DNA from: Verrucomicrobiota bacterium JB024 | Lineage (GTDB): Bacteria > Verrucomicrobiota > Verrucomicrobiia > Opitutales > Cerasicoccaceae | DNA length: 64,000 nucleotides | Assembly: GCA_030673825.1 (NCBI GenBank) | Contig: JAUTCS010000075.1 | Span: 1 to 64,000 of the forward strand | Reading direction: 5' to 3' | Shown here: piece after piece, positions 44,993 to 52,450 of the stretch | Numbering within the stretch: the first letter of the stretch is position 1 | Layout: every line of letters begins with the position of its first letter | The notes under the pieces: model-generated | What the model was told of the DNA's origin: nothing | Databases searched by the model: none | Seen by the model: the letters and a program-made list of their open reading frames with translations, nothing else | Program-made: the position numbers and the translations under genes

Positions 44993-45934
44993 ATGAACAC
45001 CGAGAAAATTGAAACTCCCCGCACCGGCGAGATCACGGCGGCCAACGAGAGCCGCTTCAACGCCGCCCACTACTCCGAGCCGCTGACGGCCTTCACCGTC
45101 GGCTGGAAGGACCCCGAGAGCCTCGACGAGCTGCTCGACTTTGTCGCCCCGCGCGTGCAGGTGGGCCGCCGTTTCGAGTTCAAGCGCGCGACCAACGCCG
45201 AGGCCTTCTTCTCCGAGGCCGACGACGTGCGTGCCGTCGGCAGCGCCTTCAAGCGCGTTGAGTACACCGGCGACACCGTCAACGCCAAAACCCTGAACAA
45301 GGGCCTGACCATGCGCATCGACCACGACGAGGTGTACGGCGACGACTGGCAGGAGCGCTATGTGCAGATCCTGCTCCAGCGCCTCCTGCGTAACGAACTG
45401 CGCCGCGCCATCTCCGCGCTCGACACCGCCGCCACCTCCACCAGCCACACCTGGGACGAGTCCGGCACTCCGGACGCGGACATCCGTGCGGCCCTTATCG
45501 ACGCCGCCGACGAAAGCGGCGTACGCCCGAACCGCCTCCTCTTCGGCGAAAGCGCGTGGGACATGCGCGCCGCCGCCTACGAGTCGCAGGACAATGCCGG
45601 GGCCTTCCGCTCGCTCGCGCTCGACCCGCAGAGCCTCGCTCGCAAGCTCTTCGTGGACGGCGTCCGCATCGCCGGCGTGCGCTACCAGAGCTCCGGCAGT
45701 GAAAAGTCCGGCCTGCTTGGCAACGCCGTGTACGCCTTCTTCGAGCAGAACGCCGTGACCAAAGACGAGCCCTCCAACCTGAAGCGCTTCGTCACCCCGG
45801 TGGACGGCGGCGGCCACTTCCGCGTGTACGTGGAGGAATCCGCCAAGTTCACCGACCTCACGGTCGAGCACTACAGCACCGTCATCGCCAGCAGCGCCCT
45901 GGGCGTGCGCAAGCTCGCCGTCAGCGCCTCCTAA
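44993..45934 (+). CDS. Major capsid protein (HK97-fold type)
   Basis: A 313-aa protein. Residues 40-75 (SLDELLDFVAPRVQVGRRFE) and 95-125 (KTLNKGLTMRIDHDEV) resemble the N-arm and E-loop region of GpT/phage capsid families. The C-terminal part has the P-domain-like helix and beta strands (RLLFGESAWDMRAAAYESQD, GHFRVYVEESAKFTDLTVEH). No extra head-fusion is visible. Its position after protease and decoration genes and the strong hairpin just downstream support the capsid call. Confidence 0.8.
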   Translation: MNTEKIETPRTGEITAANESRFNAAHYSEPLTAFTVGWKDPESLDELLDFVAPRVQVGRRFEFKRATNAEAFFSEADDVRAVGSAFKRVEYTGDTVNAKTLNKGLTMRIDHDEVYGDDWQERYVQILLQRLLRNELRRAISALDTAATSTSHTWDESGTPDADIRAALIDAADESGVRPNRLLFGESAWDMRAAAYESQDNAGAFRSLALDPQSLARKLFVDGVRIAGVRYQSSGSEKSGLLGNAVYAFFEQNAVTKDEPSNLKRFVTPVDGGGHFRVYVEESAKFTDLTVEHYSTVIASSALGVRKLAVSAS

Positions 45935-45951
45935 CCCGTCTCCCGCCATCC

Positions 45952-45980
45952 GAAGGGCGGGGGCAAATCCCCCGCCCTTC
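45952..45980 (+). terminator. Strong hairpin after the major capsid gene
   Basis: Perfect 12-bp arms GAAGGGCGGGGG and CCCCCGCCCTTC with loop CAAAT, 17 bp after the capsid stop codon. It lacks a T-tract, so it may be a partial terminator or an mRNA-stabilising structure that raises capsid over downstream gene expression. Confidence 0.65.
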
Positions 45981-45997
45981 CCCAACATTTCATTGTC

Positions 45998-46459
45998 ATG
46001 ACAAACTGGATACACCTAACCGAGTCCGACCTGCGCGCCTACCTCAACGCCTCCCAGATCGAAACGCTGCTCACGCGCCCCAACCGGGGAAACGCCGCCG
46101 ACCCGCTCGCGCCCATTCTGGAGCAGACCGTCAGCCGCATCCGGGCCGATATCCGCAGTCGCGAGACGAACGTCCTATCCGAAGACCAGAGTGCCATTCC
46201 GCCTGAGCTCAAGCGCACGGCCAGCCTGCTCGCCATCGCCGACCTGCCGGGGAAGATCCGCGGTTTTACCCTGACCGAAGCTCAGGAGGACGCCGCAGAC
46301 GAGGCCGAGGATGTCCTCGACCGCATCCGCGACGGCGACCTGCCTGTGCGCGTCCCCGCCGATCCGCAACCGACCCCCGAAGTCCGCACCGAATTCGGAC
46401 TGGAAGTCGCCCGCAAACGCTCGATCCGCCTCAGTGGCGATCAGTTGAACGGCCTCTGA
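45998..46459 (+). CDS. Gp36/DUF1320-like head completion protein
   Basis: A 153-aa protein with the usual gp36 layout: N-terminal WIHLTESDLRAYLNASQIET, a long helix ending in ADIRSRETNV, LKRTASLLAIADLPGKIRGF, and an acidic loop preceding DVLDRIRDGDLPVRVP. In Mu-like phages this protein is a connector at the portal vertex that prepares tail docking. The start region carries TGGATACACC, a half of the cassette motif. It is the last recognisable structural head gene. Confidence 0.78.
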   Translation: MTNWIHLTESDLRAYLNASQIETLLTRPNRGNAADPLAPILEQTVSRIRADIRSRETNVLSEDQSAIPPELKRTASLLAIADLPGKIRGFTLTEAQEDAADEAEDVLDRIRDGDLPVRVPADPQPTPEVRTEFGLEVARKRSIRLSGDQLNGL

Positions 46460-46507
46460 TCAGCCCAATACCGCCACCCACCCTTCACCGCCTCACCCGA
46501 CATCACG

Positions 46508-48919
46508 ATGAGCACCTTTCCAAAGACCCGTATCCGCATCGCCGCGGACCTCTTCAGCTACACCGCCTTCGGTGACGTCCTCCGCGCCGCCGAGGATGAC
46601 TACCGTCCGAAGTTCCGCGCCGGGGACGACATTCAGTTTGAGATCGGCCTGTTTAACAACGGCGAGCTTCTCGACCTCTCCGGCATCGCAGCCGTCACCC
46701 TTGAGATCAAGCCGCTGGACTCCGAATTGACTGAGCGCTTCGACGAGGACGACGACGCCGACAACTACGACCTGCGCGGGCCGGACCTGAACCTGACCCC
46801 CATTCGCAGCAAGACCCTCTCGGCCTCCGAGCTCAACGCCACGCTGACGAAGAGCGGCTGGGACAGCAACGCCTCCGAGCAGTGCCACGCGCTGATTGCC
46901 CTCAGTTCGGCCGAGAGCAACATCGCCGCCGGCGACCGGTGGCTGAGCATCGGCATTGTCACCGGCGACAGCCCTGGTCGCATCCGCACGGTCTGCGCCG
47001 GACCTATCCGCGTGCTCGGGGGCGGGCTCAGTCAGGCGGCTTCGCCCGAGGGAGACACACCTGAGACCTTTTATAATACGGCGGAGGCAGACGCGCGCTA
47101 CCTCAAACTGGCCAACAATCTCTCAGACCTGGCCGACTCCGCCGCTGCCCGCGGTCACCTCGGGCTAGGAGAGGCGGATAGTCCGAGCTTTGGCGGTCTG
47201 ACGATCAGCAGCGGAGGTGTAGTGGATTTTAATGACAACAGGTTGATCGAAGTTGGAGACGCCATTGGCGACACAGATGGCCTCAACCGCCAGAGCGCGG
47301 ATGCCCGCTACCTTAAGCTCTCCGAAAGTGGTGCAGACATTGCAGATCCCGATGCCTTTCGTGATCATCTTTCGATCTACAGCCGCAAGGACGTCGACAC
47401 CCTCGCCGCCAAGACCTTTGGCCCGGCGCTGTACCTCGATGGTGTGACTGGTGCCGTGACGCTGCCCGCCGCAGTCGGTGCAGCCTTCGCGAGTTCTTCC
47501 ACGATTGCCATCCGCCTACGCCTCGCGGACGGGCGGCCCGCCGCAGTCGGTTGCCTGCTGGGCTACTCGACCGGGGCCATTCCCGACACGTCGTTCCAGC
47601 TCCTGCTCAACACCAACGGCTCACTCAAGCTCCTCCTGCGCGACGGCACCTCGGAGGCCAGCACCCAGTCTGCTGTCCTCTTTGCCGACGGGCCGAGCCG
47701 CGAAGTCACGGTTGTCGCCACCATCGACACGGTGGCAGGGGTGGCCACGCTTTATCTGGATGGCAGCCAGGTCGCCTCGCTGGACATCTCCACGATGGAT
47801 TTTGCGGCTGGCATCTGGGGCGCGCCCGCGCTCGGCGCTCTGCTCTCGAGCGGCACCCCTGGCACGCGTTTGGCCGCCTACTTCGTCGCGTGCGCTATCT
47901 ATAATCATGCCCTGTCCGCCACCGAGGTCGCCGAGCGCTACGGTCTGCAACCGACCTGGCCGGTCGTGTCCGCACAGAAACACGCGGCAGGCGTGGTCTT
48001 TGCACCCGACTTCAGTACCATCAATACATACACGTCCGGCATTTTGACAACGCTTGACAACAACGGAGTTTCCGACGGAGCGACAACGTTCGACGACTGC
48101 CTTTCCTTGACCTGTTCGGTTAATCAGTCCCAATGCTATATCTCGTTTATCGCCGACTCCTTTGCCCCTAAAGCCGGTGAAACCTACCGTGTGACGGGAT
48201 GGGCCTATGCCCCATCGTCCAACTCCACGATAGATGCCATCGCGTTCAAGGACGGGCAGGCCGGGAACCTTATCAGTAACTACCCTTCCGGCATCATCGA
48301 CATCTCCGGGCAATGGACCCGGATCGACTTCACTTATACGGCAAGCGTCTCGGATATGCCGCGCATCAACATGGCCAACGTGGGGCAGAGCGTGCCCAAC
48401 ATCGGCTTTGACGCAACGACAGGAGATATCATTTACCTCCAGGGGCTGAAATACACCAAGCTTGGAGCGCGGGCATACTACGATGCCGCGCAGGATTCCC
48501 GTGTCGGCTATCAACTCCGCGACCTAGGTGGCAACGGCCTGCACGGCCTGCACAGTCCCACCGGCTGCACCTGGCTGGAGGCGGGCACGCGCGGACAGCT
48601 CACGCTCTCGGGCTTCACCGCCGATGCCTGGTTGGGCGGCTCCGAACGGGCACTCATTCCAGCGGGCTATCGCATCGCTGAGATCATCGCCACGGAAACA
48701 GCGGGCGTGGGTGTGAACAACCTCGCCCTCGGCACCACGGCCAACGGTACCGACCTCGTATCCAGTTTTTCACTACTGTCAAATGAAACAAAATCGCTCG
48801 CTGTGGCCGCCCCCTTTGCAGCCAAGAGCGTCACCAAGCCCGTCCACCTCAACGACGCCCCAGGCGGCTCCTGGGGCGGGGCAAAGATCACCCTCACCTT
48901 CATCCTGGAGAAGTTCTGA
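46508..48919 (+). CDS. Fibre/appendage-like protein with LamG domain
   Basis: An 803-aa protein. Residues 1-190 form a beta domain with an acidic loop (FDEDDDADNYDLRG). Residues 190-280 contain phage tail-fibre-style repeats (ADARYLKLANNLSDLADSAA, SADARYLKLSESG). Residues 300-470 are a LamG/concanavalin domain (ALYLDGVTGAVTLPAAVG, GVATLYLDGSQVASLDI). The middle and C-terminus look like carbohydrate-binding modules (YRVTGWAYAPSSN), and the extreme C-terminus (GGSWGGAKITLTFILEKF) like a fibre tip. Probably a receptor-binding spike. GC drops in parts (47.1-47.4 and 48.0-48.5 kb), suggesting host-range exchange. No chaperone gene follows. Confidence 0.72.
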   Translation: MSTFPKTRIRIAADLFSYTAFGDVLRAAEDDYRPKFRAGDDIQFEIGLFNNGELLDLSGIAAVTLEIKPLDSELTERFDEDDDADNYDLRGPDLNLTPIRSKTLSASELNATLTKSGWDSNASEQCHALIALSSAESNIAAGDRWLSIGIVTGDSPGRIRTVCAGPIRVLGGGLSQAASPEGDTPETFYNTAEADARYLKLANNLSDLADSAAARGHLGLGEADSPSFGGLTISSGGVVDFNDNRLIEVGDAIGDTDGLNRQSADARYLKLSESGADIADPDAFRDHLSIYSRKDVDTLAAKTFGPALYLDGVTGAVTLPAAVGAAFASSSTIAIRLRLADGRPAAVGCLLGYSTGAIPDTSFQLLLNTNGSLKLLLRDGTSEASTQSAVLFADGPSREVTVVATIDTVAGVATLYLDGSQVASLDISTMDFAAGIWGAPALGALLSSGTPGTRLAAYFVACAIYNHALSATEVAERYGLQPTWPVVSAQKHAAGVVFAPDFSTINTYTSGILTTLDNNGVSDGATTFDDCLSLTCSVNQSQCYISFIADSFAPKAGETYRVTGWAYAPSSNSTIDAIAFKDGQAGNLISNYPSGIIDISGQWTRIDFTYTASVSDMPRINMANVGQSVPNIGFDATTGDIIYLQGLKYTKLGARAYYDAAQDSRVGYQLRDLGGNGLHGLHSPTGCTWLEAGTRGQLTLSGFTADAWLGGSERALIPAGYRIAEIIATETAGVGVNNLALGTTANGTDLVSSFSLLSNETKSLAVAAPFAAKSVTKPVHLNDAPGGSWGGAKITLTFILEKF

Positions 48920-48965
48920 CCGCCAACATCCAGAAACCAACAATTAGCAATCAGCCATTTAACCC

Positions 48966-49205
48966 ATGAATCCTTATTTAGCCATCATCGACCTCGAAGC
49001 CTCCTACAACGATACACCGGTCAAGCTCGGCTGGCGTGGCGGCATCCTCGGGGACTACCTGCTGGGCGACCTGCTGTCCGCCGACGGCGAGACCGTCATC
49101 GCGGCGGGCATCACTGCCAGGACCGAGCTCATCGCCACTGCCGCAGACCTCACCGTGGCCAACGTCCGCGCCGCCTACCAGGCTGAGCTCGGCCTGAGCG
49201 CCTAG
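48966..49205 (+). CDS. Small hypothetical cassette protein
   Basis: A 79-aa acidic protein (MNPYLAIIDLEASYNDTPVK) with a repeated Leu/Gly pattern (LGWRGGILGDYLLGDLLSAD) and a helical end. I do not recognise it. It sits between the fibre-like and holin-like genes in the same direction with 46 and 36 bp spacing, so it belongs to the cassette. A role in fibre attachment or a small virion component is possible. Confidence 0.6.
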   Translation: MNPYLAIIDLEASYNDTPVKLGWRGGILGDYLLGDLLSADGETVIAAGITARTELIATAADLTVANVRAAYQAELGLSA

Positions 49206-49219
49206 CAGGCTGTCTATCT

Positions 49220-49237
49220 GTATTCAAAACTGGATAC
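49220..49237. repeat. GTATTC...GGATAC inverted repeat ahead of holin-like gene
   Basis: GTATTC, AAAACT, GGATAC, followed by ACCC and the ATG at 49242. It nearly repeats the site at 49517-49535. Confidence 0.7.
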
Positions 49238-49241
49238 ACCC

Positions 49242-49511
49242 ATGAAATCCCCCCAGACCACAACCATCGCCATCCTGGCCATCGCCGCCGGTGCGTTTCG
49301 CGTCCTGTACGCGGTCCTGGCCGAGGGCGCGTTACCCGGCACCGAGGATATCGCCCTTGTGCTCTCCGGCGTCGGCTTCCTGTTTGCCCGCGACAACAAC
49401 CGCACCGACCGCGAATCCGGGGCCGACGACGCCGAGGCCACCCGCGAGCTCAAGCGGGCCGTCAAGGCCACCCGAGCCACTCCCCCCGCCGATCACGGCC
49501 CTCGCCACTAA
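49242..49511 (+). CDS. Small membrane protein, holin-like
   Basis: An 89-aa protein. One to two hydrophobic stretches (TIAILAIAAGAFRVLYAVLA and DIALVLSGVGFLFA) are followed by a highly charged C-terminal tail (ARDNNRTDRESGADDAEATR). Size, topology and position before lysis-type genes fit a class II holin. The sequence itself is not one I recognise, so this rests on architecture. Confidence 0.6.
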   Translation: MKSPQTTTIAILAIAAGAFRVLYAVLAEGALPGTEDIALVLSGVGFLFARDNNRTDRESGADDAEATRELKRAVKATRATPPADHGPRH

Positions 49512-49516
49512 CCTTT

Positions 49517-49535
49517 GTATTCAAAACATCGATAC
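49517..49535. repeat. GTATTC...GATAC inverted repeat ahead of lipoprotein gene
   Basis: GTATTCAAAACATCGATAC precedes GCC and the ATG at 49539. The first 11 nt are identical to those of the site at 49220. Confidence 0.7.
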
Positions 49536-49538
49536 GCC

Positions 49539-50039
49539 ATGAAACATTTAAAAACCATTACACTCGCCGCCGCCCTCGGGGCGGTCACGATCCCGCCACT
49601 CCTGACTCTTAGCGGCTGCGACACTCTTCGGTCCGTCTGGGCTCAAACACCCGAGCCCGTCAAGGCCACGGCCATCACACTCGGGAAGGCCGCCGCCAAG
49701 CTCGCGCTTAACATCGGCTTCACAGCCTTTCTGGACGGCGTCAACGAAACCGATCCCTACCGCGAACAGCTGCTAACCCTGCTGGGCGCAGTTGACGACG
49801 CCTTCGAGACCGGAGCCGATGCCTCGCAGGCGGCTTCGGCGGTCGCTGCCGACATCGCGGGCTCGGACCTGCCCGACGCGACCAAGTCCGCCCTCATCGA
49901 CGAGTTGCTGGCCGCGCTCGCCGCCCAGAGCGAAGCCGAGACGCAGACCGTGGCCGCGGGCGGCGACCAACAGCCCAATTACGGCGGGGCGCTCTACGAG
50001 CAGCTCACCCTCACCCAGACCTGTCTGGACGACCAATAA
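49539..50039 (+). CDS. Cassette lipoprotein of unknown function
   Basis: A 166-aa protein from ATG 49539 (MKHLKTITLAAALGAVTIPP). A lipoprotein signal peptide ends in the lipobox LSGC (Cys near residue 28). The mature part is helical, alanine-rich and acidic (ASAVAADIAGSDLPDATKSA) with a Gln/Gly-rich tail. An in-frame start 8 codons upstream would place the GATAC site inside the coding region and is less likely. It is probably anchored in the envelope; in a lysis module it might act as a spanin-like or immunity protein, but no homology is evident. Confidence 0.65.
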   Translation: MKHLKTITLAAALGAVTIPPLLTLSGCDTLRSVWAQTPEPVKATAITLGKAAAKLALNIGFTAFLDGVNETDPYREQLLTLLGAVDDAFETGADASQAASAVAADIAGSDLPDATKSALIDELLAALAAQSEAETQTVAAGGDQQPNYGGALYEQLTLTQTCLDDQ

Positions 50040-50057
50040 GTCAGCCCCGCCTCTACC

Positions 50058-50097
50058 GCCCGCCCCGGAAGGAACTGCCGGGGCGGGCTTCTTTTTT
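50058..50097 (+). terminator. Rho-independent terminator directly before the cysteine peptidase gene
   Basis: Perfect 11-bp arms GCCCGCCCCGG (50058-50068) and CCGGGGCGGGC (50078-50088) followed by TTCTTTTTT. The T-tract ends 3 bp before the ATG at 50100, leaving no room for a ribosome-binding site, so transcription into the last two cassette genes would need antitermination or read-through. Confidence 0.85.
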
Positions 50098-50099
50098 CC

Positions 50100-50564
50100 A
50101 TGGACACGCCCTCTCCCCTCTCAGCGACCACCTGGGCCGCCGCACTGGCCCGGCGCTACCCCCGGCTTCCGGCGGAGCGCACCACTTTCCGCGACGGCAT
50201 TTACCGGCCTGTGCCGCGCGCAGACGCGCTCAGCCTGCATATGGAATTTCTGGCGTGGATGCGAACGATCCTCGAACCCCATGGCGTCTTTGGTTGGGTG
50301 AAGGACAAGGGCGACTGCGACTTCTGGAGCCGCTTGTTCATCGCCTACGTGCTGTTGCGCAACGTCATCGGCCAGGCTCCGAACAAGCCCGCCCTGGCCG
50401 AGATCCACTTTTTGAAAACCCCCGCCGACTCACGCAGCGGGCATTCCGTGTGTTCGCTGCTGGATGAGCGCATGCGCGTTTACGAACTCGACCCGCAGCC
50501 CGGCTGCGGACTGACCCGCCTGACCGATGCCCAAGCCGCCACTTGCCGTTCTCTGGATGCTTAG
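50100..50564 (+). CDS. Transglutaminase-like cysteine peptidase, putative lysis enzyme
   Basis: A 154-aa protein. A papain/transglutaminase-type triad is arranged as expected: Cys73 in KDKGDCDFWSRL, His115 in SRSGHSVCSLLD and Asp131 in YELDPQPG. These match the GDC...GH...D pattern of bacterial transglutaminase-like cysteine peptidases. No signal peptide is seen, so export would need the holin-like protein. The location between a holin-like gene and an Rz1-like lipoprotein suggests a role like an endolysin cutting peptidoglycan stem peptides. Substrate is inferred only. Confidence 0.6.
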   Translation: MDTPSPLSATTWAAALARRYPRLPAERTTFRDGIYRPVPRADALSLHMEFLAWMRTILEPHGVFGWVKDKGDCDFWSRLFIAYVLLRNVIGQAPNKPALAEIHFLKTPADSRSGHSVCSLLDERMRVYELDPQPGCGLTRLTDAQAATCRSLDA

Positions 50565-50673
50565 CCTCGTCCTGAGCGCCTGCGCACCCGAGCCCAGCCG
50601 CGATTTCCCGCGGACCTACCCGGCCCTGCCCGCCGGTTCTACGGAAATCTCACCCACCGCGGCGGAGCCGTGA
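50527..50673 (+). CDS. Rz1-like proline-rich outer-membrane lipoprotein (o-spanin candidate)
   Basis: A 48-aa protein read in another frame and starting inside the end of the previous gene (overlap 50527-50564). It begins MPKPPLAVLWMLSLVLSAC, with lipobox LSAC at residues 16-19, followed by a short proline-rich mature part (APEPSRDFPRTYPALPAG). Size, lipobox, proline content and embedding in a lysis gene are typical of Rz1 outer-membrane spanin subunits. The matching inner-membrane Rz partner was not found, unless the holin-like protein or the cassette lipoprotein fills that role. Confidence 0.6.
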   Translation: MPKPPLAVLWMLSLVLSACAPEPSRDFPRTYPALPAGSTEISPTAAEP

Positions 50674-50712
50674 GTCATTCTCCGAAAACCGCTGCGCCAT
50701 TCCTCCGCCGAC

Positions 50713-50738
50713 GCGGTCTTTTGATTTGGCAAGACCGC
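50713..50738 (+). terminator. Hairpin at the downstream end of the capsid cassette
   Basis: Perfect 8-bp arms GCGGTCTT and AAGACCGC with a 10-nt loop, 40 bp after the last cassette stop codon. It has no T-tract beyond the stem. It may end cassette transcription before the esterase gene. Confidence 0.5.
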
Positions 50739-50763
50739 TGCCATCGTCCCATCATACCTGCTT

Positions 50764-51522
50764 ATGAAGACGCTCAGCCTGCACGGCTCGCTCCCCTCTG
50801 GCACGACCCAACCAGCTCCCGCCATCGAAGCCTGGCTCCCCGACGAAGCCGACCGTAATGGCGCGGCCATCGTCATCTTCCCCGGCGGAGGGTATTGGCG
50901 TCACGCCGAGCACGAGGGCAAGGGCTACGCGGAGTTTTTCGCCGCCGCCGGGTACTGCTGCTTCGTCACCGCCTACCGGGTCGCCGAGGGCGGGCACCGC
51001 CACCCGGCTATGCTGGAGGATGCGCTGGCCGCCCTTTACACCGTGCGCAGCCGCGCGGCCGAGTTCGGTATCAGGCCGAACCGCATCGGCGTCATCGGCT
51101 CCTCTGCCGGCGGACACCTCGCGGCGCACGCGGTGACCGCCTGGGACCAGTACGAGGCGGAGGTTTCGCTGCGTCCGGACTTCGGCATCCTCTGCTACCC
51201 GGTCATCAGCATGCTGGGCGAGCACCACCACAGCGGCTCCGCCCAGAATCTCCACGGGGGTGCCCCAAACCCCGAACAGGCGGCAGCCACCTCTCCGGAG
51301 TTGCTGGTCACCCCGCAGACGCCGCCCTGCTTCCTGTGGCACACGCGCGAGGACCCCGTCGTCCTTAGCATGAACAGCCTGGTCTTCGCCCAGGCGCTGG
51401 AGCGGGCGGGCGTGGATTACGAGCTGCACATCTATAAAACCGGTCGTCACGGTCTCGGGCTCGATGCCGGATATGACTGGAGCGGCCTGTGCCTTGGCTG
51501 GCTCGAAAAAATTCTGGCCTGA
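50764..51522 (+). CDS. Alpha/beta hydrolase, acetyl-esterase type
   Basis: A 252-aa protein. Oxyanion region FPGGGYW (39-45), nucleophile Ser114 in GVIGSSAGGHLAA, acid Asp in WHTREDPVV and His in KTGRHGLGL complete the catalytic triad. The layout matches the BD-FAE/acetyl-xylan-esterase-like (COG0657) hydrolases that remove acetyl groups from sugars. No signal peptide, so it is cytoplasmic. It lies beyond the cassette's terminal hairpin and is probably a chromosomal gene. Confidence 0.9.
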   Translation: MKTLSLHGSLPSGTTQPAPAIEAWLPDEADRNGAAIVIFPGGGYWRHAEHEGKGYAEFFAAAGYCCFVTAYRVAEGGHRHPAMLEDALAALYTVRSRAAEFGIRPNRIGVIGSSAGGHLAAHAVTAWDQYEAEVSLRPDFGILCYPVISMLGEHHHSGSAQNLHGGAPNPEQAAATSPELLVTPQTPPCFLWHTREDPVVLSMNSLVFAQALERAGVDYELHIYKTGRHGLGLDAGYDWSGLCLGWLEKILA

Positions 51523-51588
51523 GTCCCTCACGGGGCCAGGTTCAGGCTCAAAACTTAACAGACAAACGATTCTACCGATACCTGAAGG

Positions 51589-52338
51589 ATGCGCCCCATG
51601 TTCGTTGCCGTCTGCCTCGCCTCCTGGCTAACTGTCACTGGCGCGGCTTCTGCCGCCGTGACTGACCCCCAGTTGCGGGAGATTCTGGACGGATACGTTG
51701 AGCAGTGCGGGGGCCGATACACCATCCAGGATCTCAAAAGCCTGCGCTGGGAGGGTGACCTGAGCGAGGACGGTACAGTGGTGGCCGAGGTGATCATCGT
51801 GCGTAAACGTCCCGGTAAGATACGCCTGATGCTGCAACAGGGCCCGCGCAAACTCACCATGGGTTACAACGGCAAAACCTGCTGGACAACCCAGAGTTAC
51901 AACGGCAAGACGACCAAGACAGAAACACTCGAGCCGACAGTGGCGGCCAACCTCATCCGCGAGGCTGACCTGATCGACGCGCTCGCCGGCTACCGCGATT
52001 CCTCGTACACCTACACGCTTATCGGCGAGGAAAGCCTCGGCGGCACGGACGCGTATGTGATCGGGGTTACTCGCCCCGGCGTCCAGGGCACTGAGACCTA
52101 CTACCTTTCCAAGGACGAGTTGAAGCTTCTCCAGCGCGTAATAAAGGCGCCCCCCACCGACACCGGGGCCGACGAGGAGACCGTCACCGTTTACCACGAC
52201 TTCCGCACCGTCAACGGCGTGCTCCTGCCCTACGCCACCACCACCCTCCTGCCCAACGGGCGAAGGCAGGATCTGCAGTGGGAAACCATCGACCCCAACG
52301 CCGGGGTCTTCGACTACTACTTCGAAGTACCGAAGTGA
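51589..52338 (+). CDS. LolA/LppX-like periplasmic lipid- or lipoprotein-carrier protein
   Basis: A 249-aa protein with a signal peptide (MRPMFVAVCLASWLTVTGAA). The mature part has the LolA-like half-barrel pattern: an N-terminal helix (LREILDGYVEQCGG), then strands such as LRWEGDLSEDGTVVAEVIIV, KPGKIRLMLQQGPRKLTM-like segments and TVYHDFRTVNGVLLPYATTT. Such proteins carry lipids or lipoproteins between membranes. No Lol operon partner is adjacent. Fold-level assignment only. Confidence 0.65.
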   Translation: MRPMFVAVCLASWLTVTGAASAAVTDPQLREILDGYVEQCGGRYTIQDLKSLRWEGDLSEDGTVVAEVIIVRKRPGKIRLMLQQGPRKLTMGYNGKTCWTTQSYNGKTTKTETLEPTVAANLIREADLIDALAGYRDSSYTYTLIGEESLGGTDAYVIGVTRPGVQGTETYYLSKDELKLLQRVIKAPPTDTGADEETVTVYHDFRTVNGVLLPYATTTLLPNGRRQDLQWETIDPNAGVFDYYFEVPK

Positions 52339-52450
52339 TCCCGCTCCCGTGTGGCGCGAAGGCGCAGCCGCGCGGTTTCAGGGCATCACCCCGACCTTGA
52401 CCCCGGGGCGGATATTCCCAAAGGTGGGGGCGATCTCCTAACCTTTCGCC

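Noticed and set aside
39502-50673. Complete Mu-like prophage
   Set aside because: No MuA/MuB transposase, repressor, tail or baseplate gene, no terminal TG/CA Mu ends and no clear attachment-site duplication were found at the borders.
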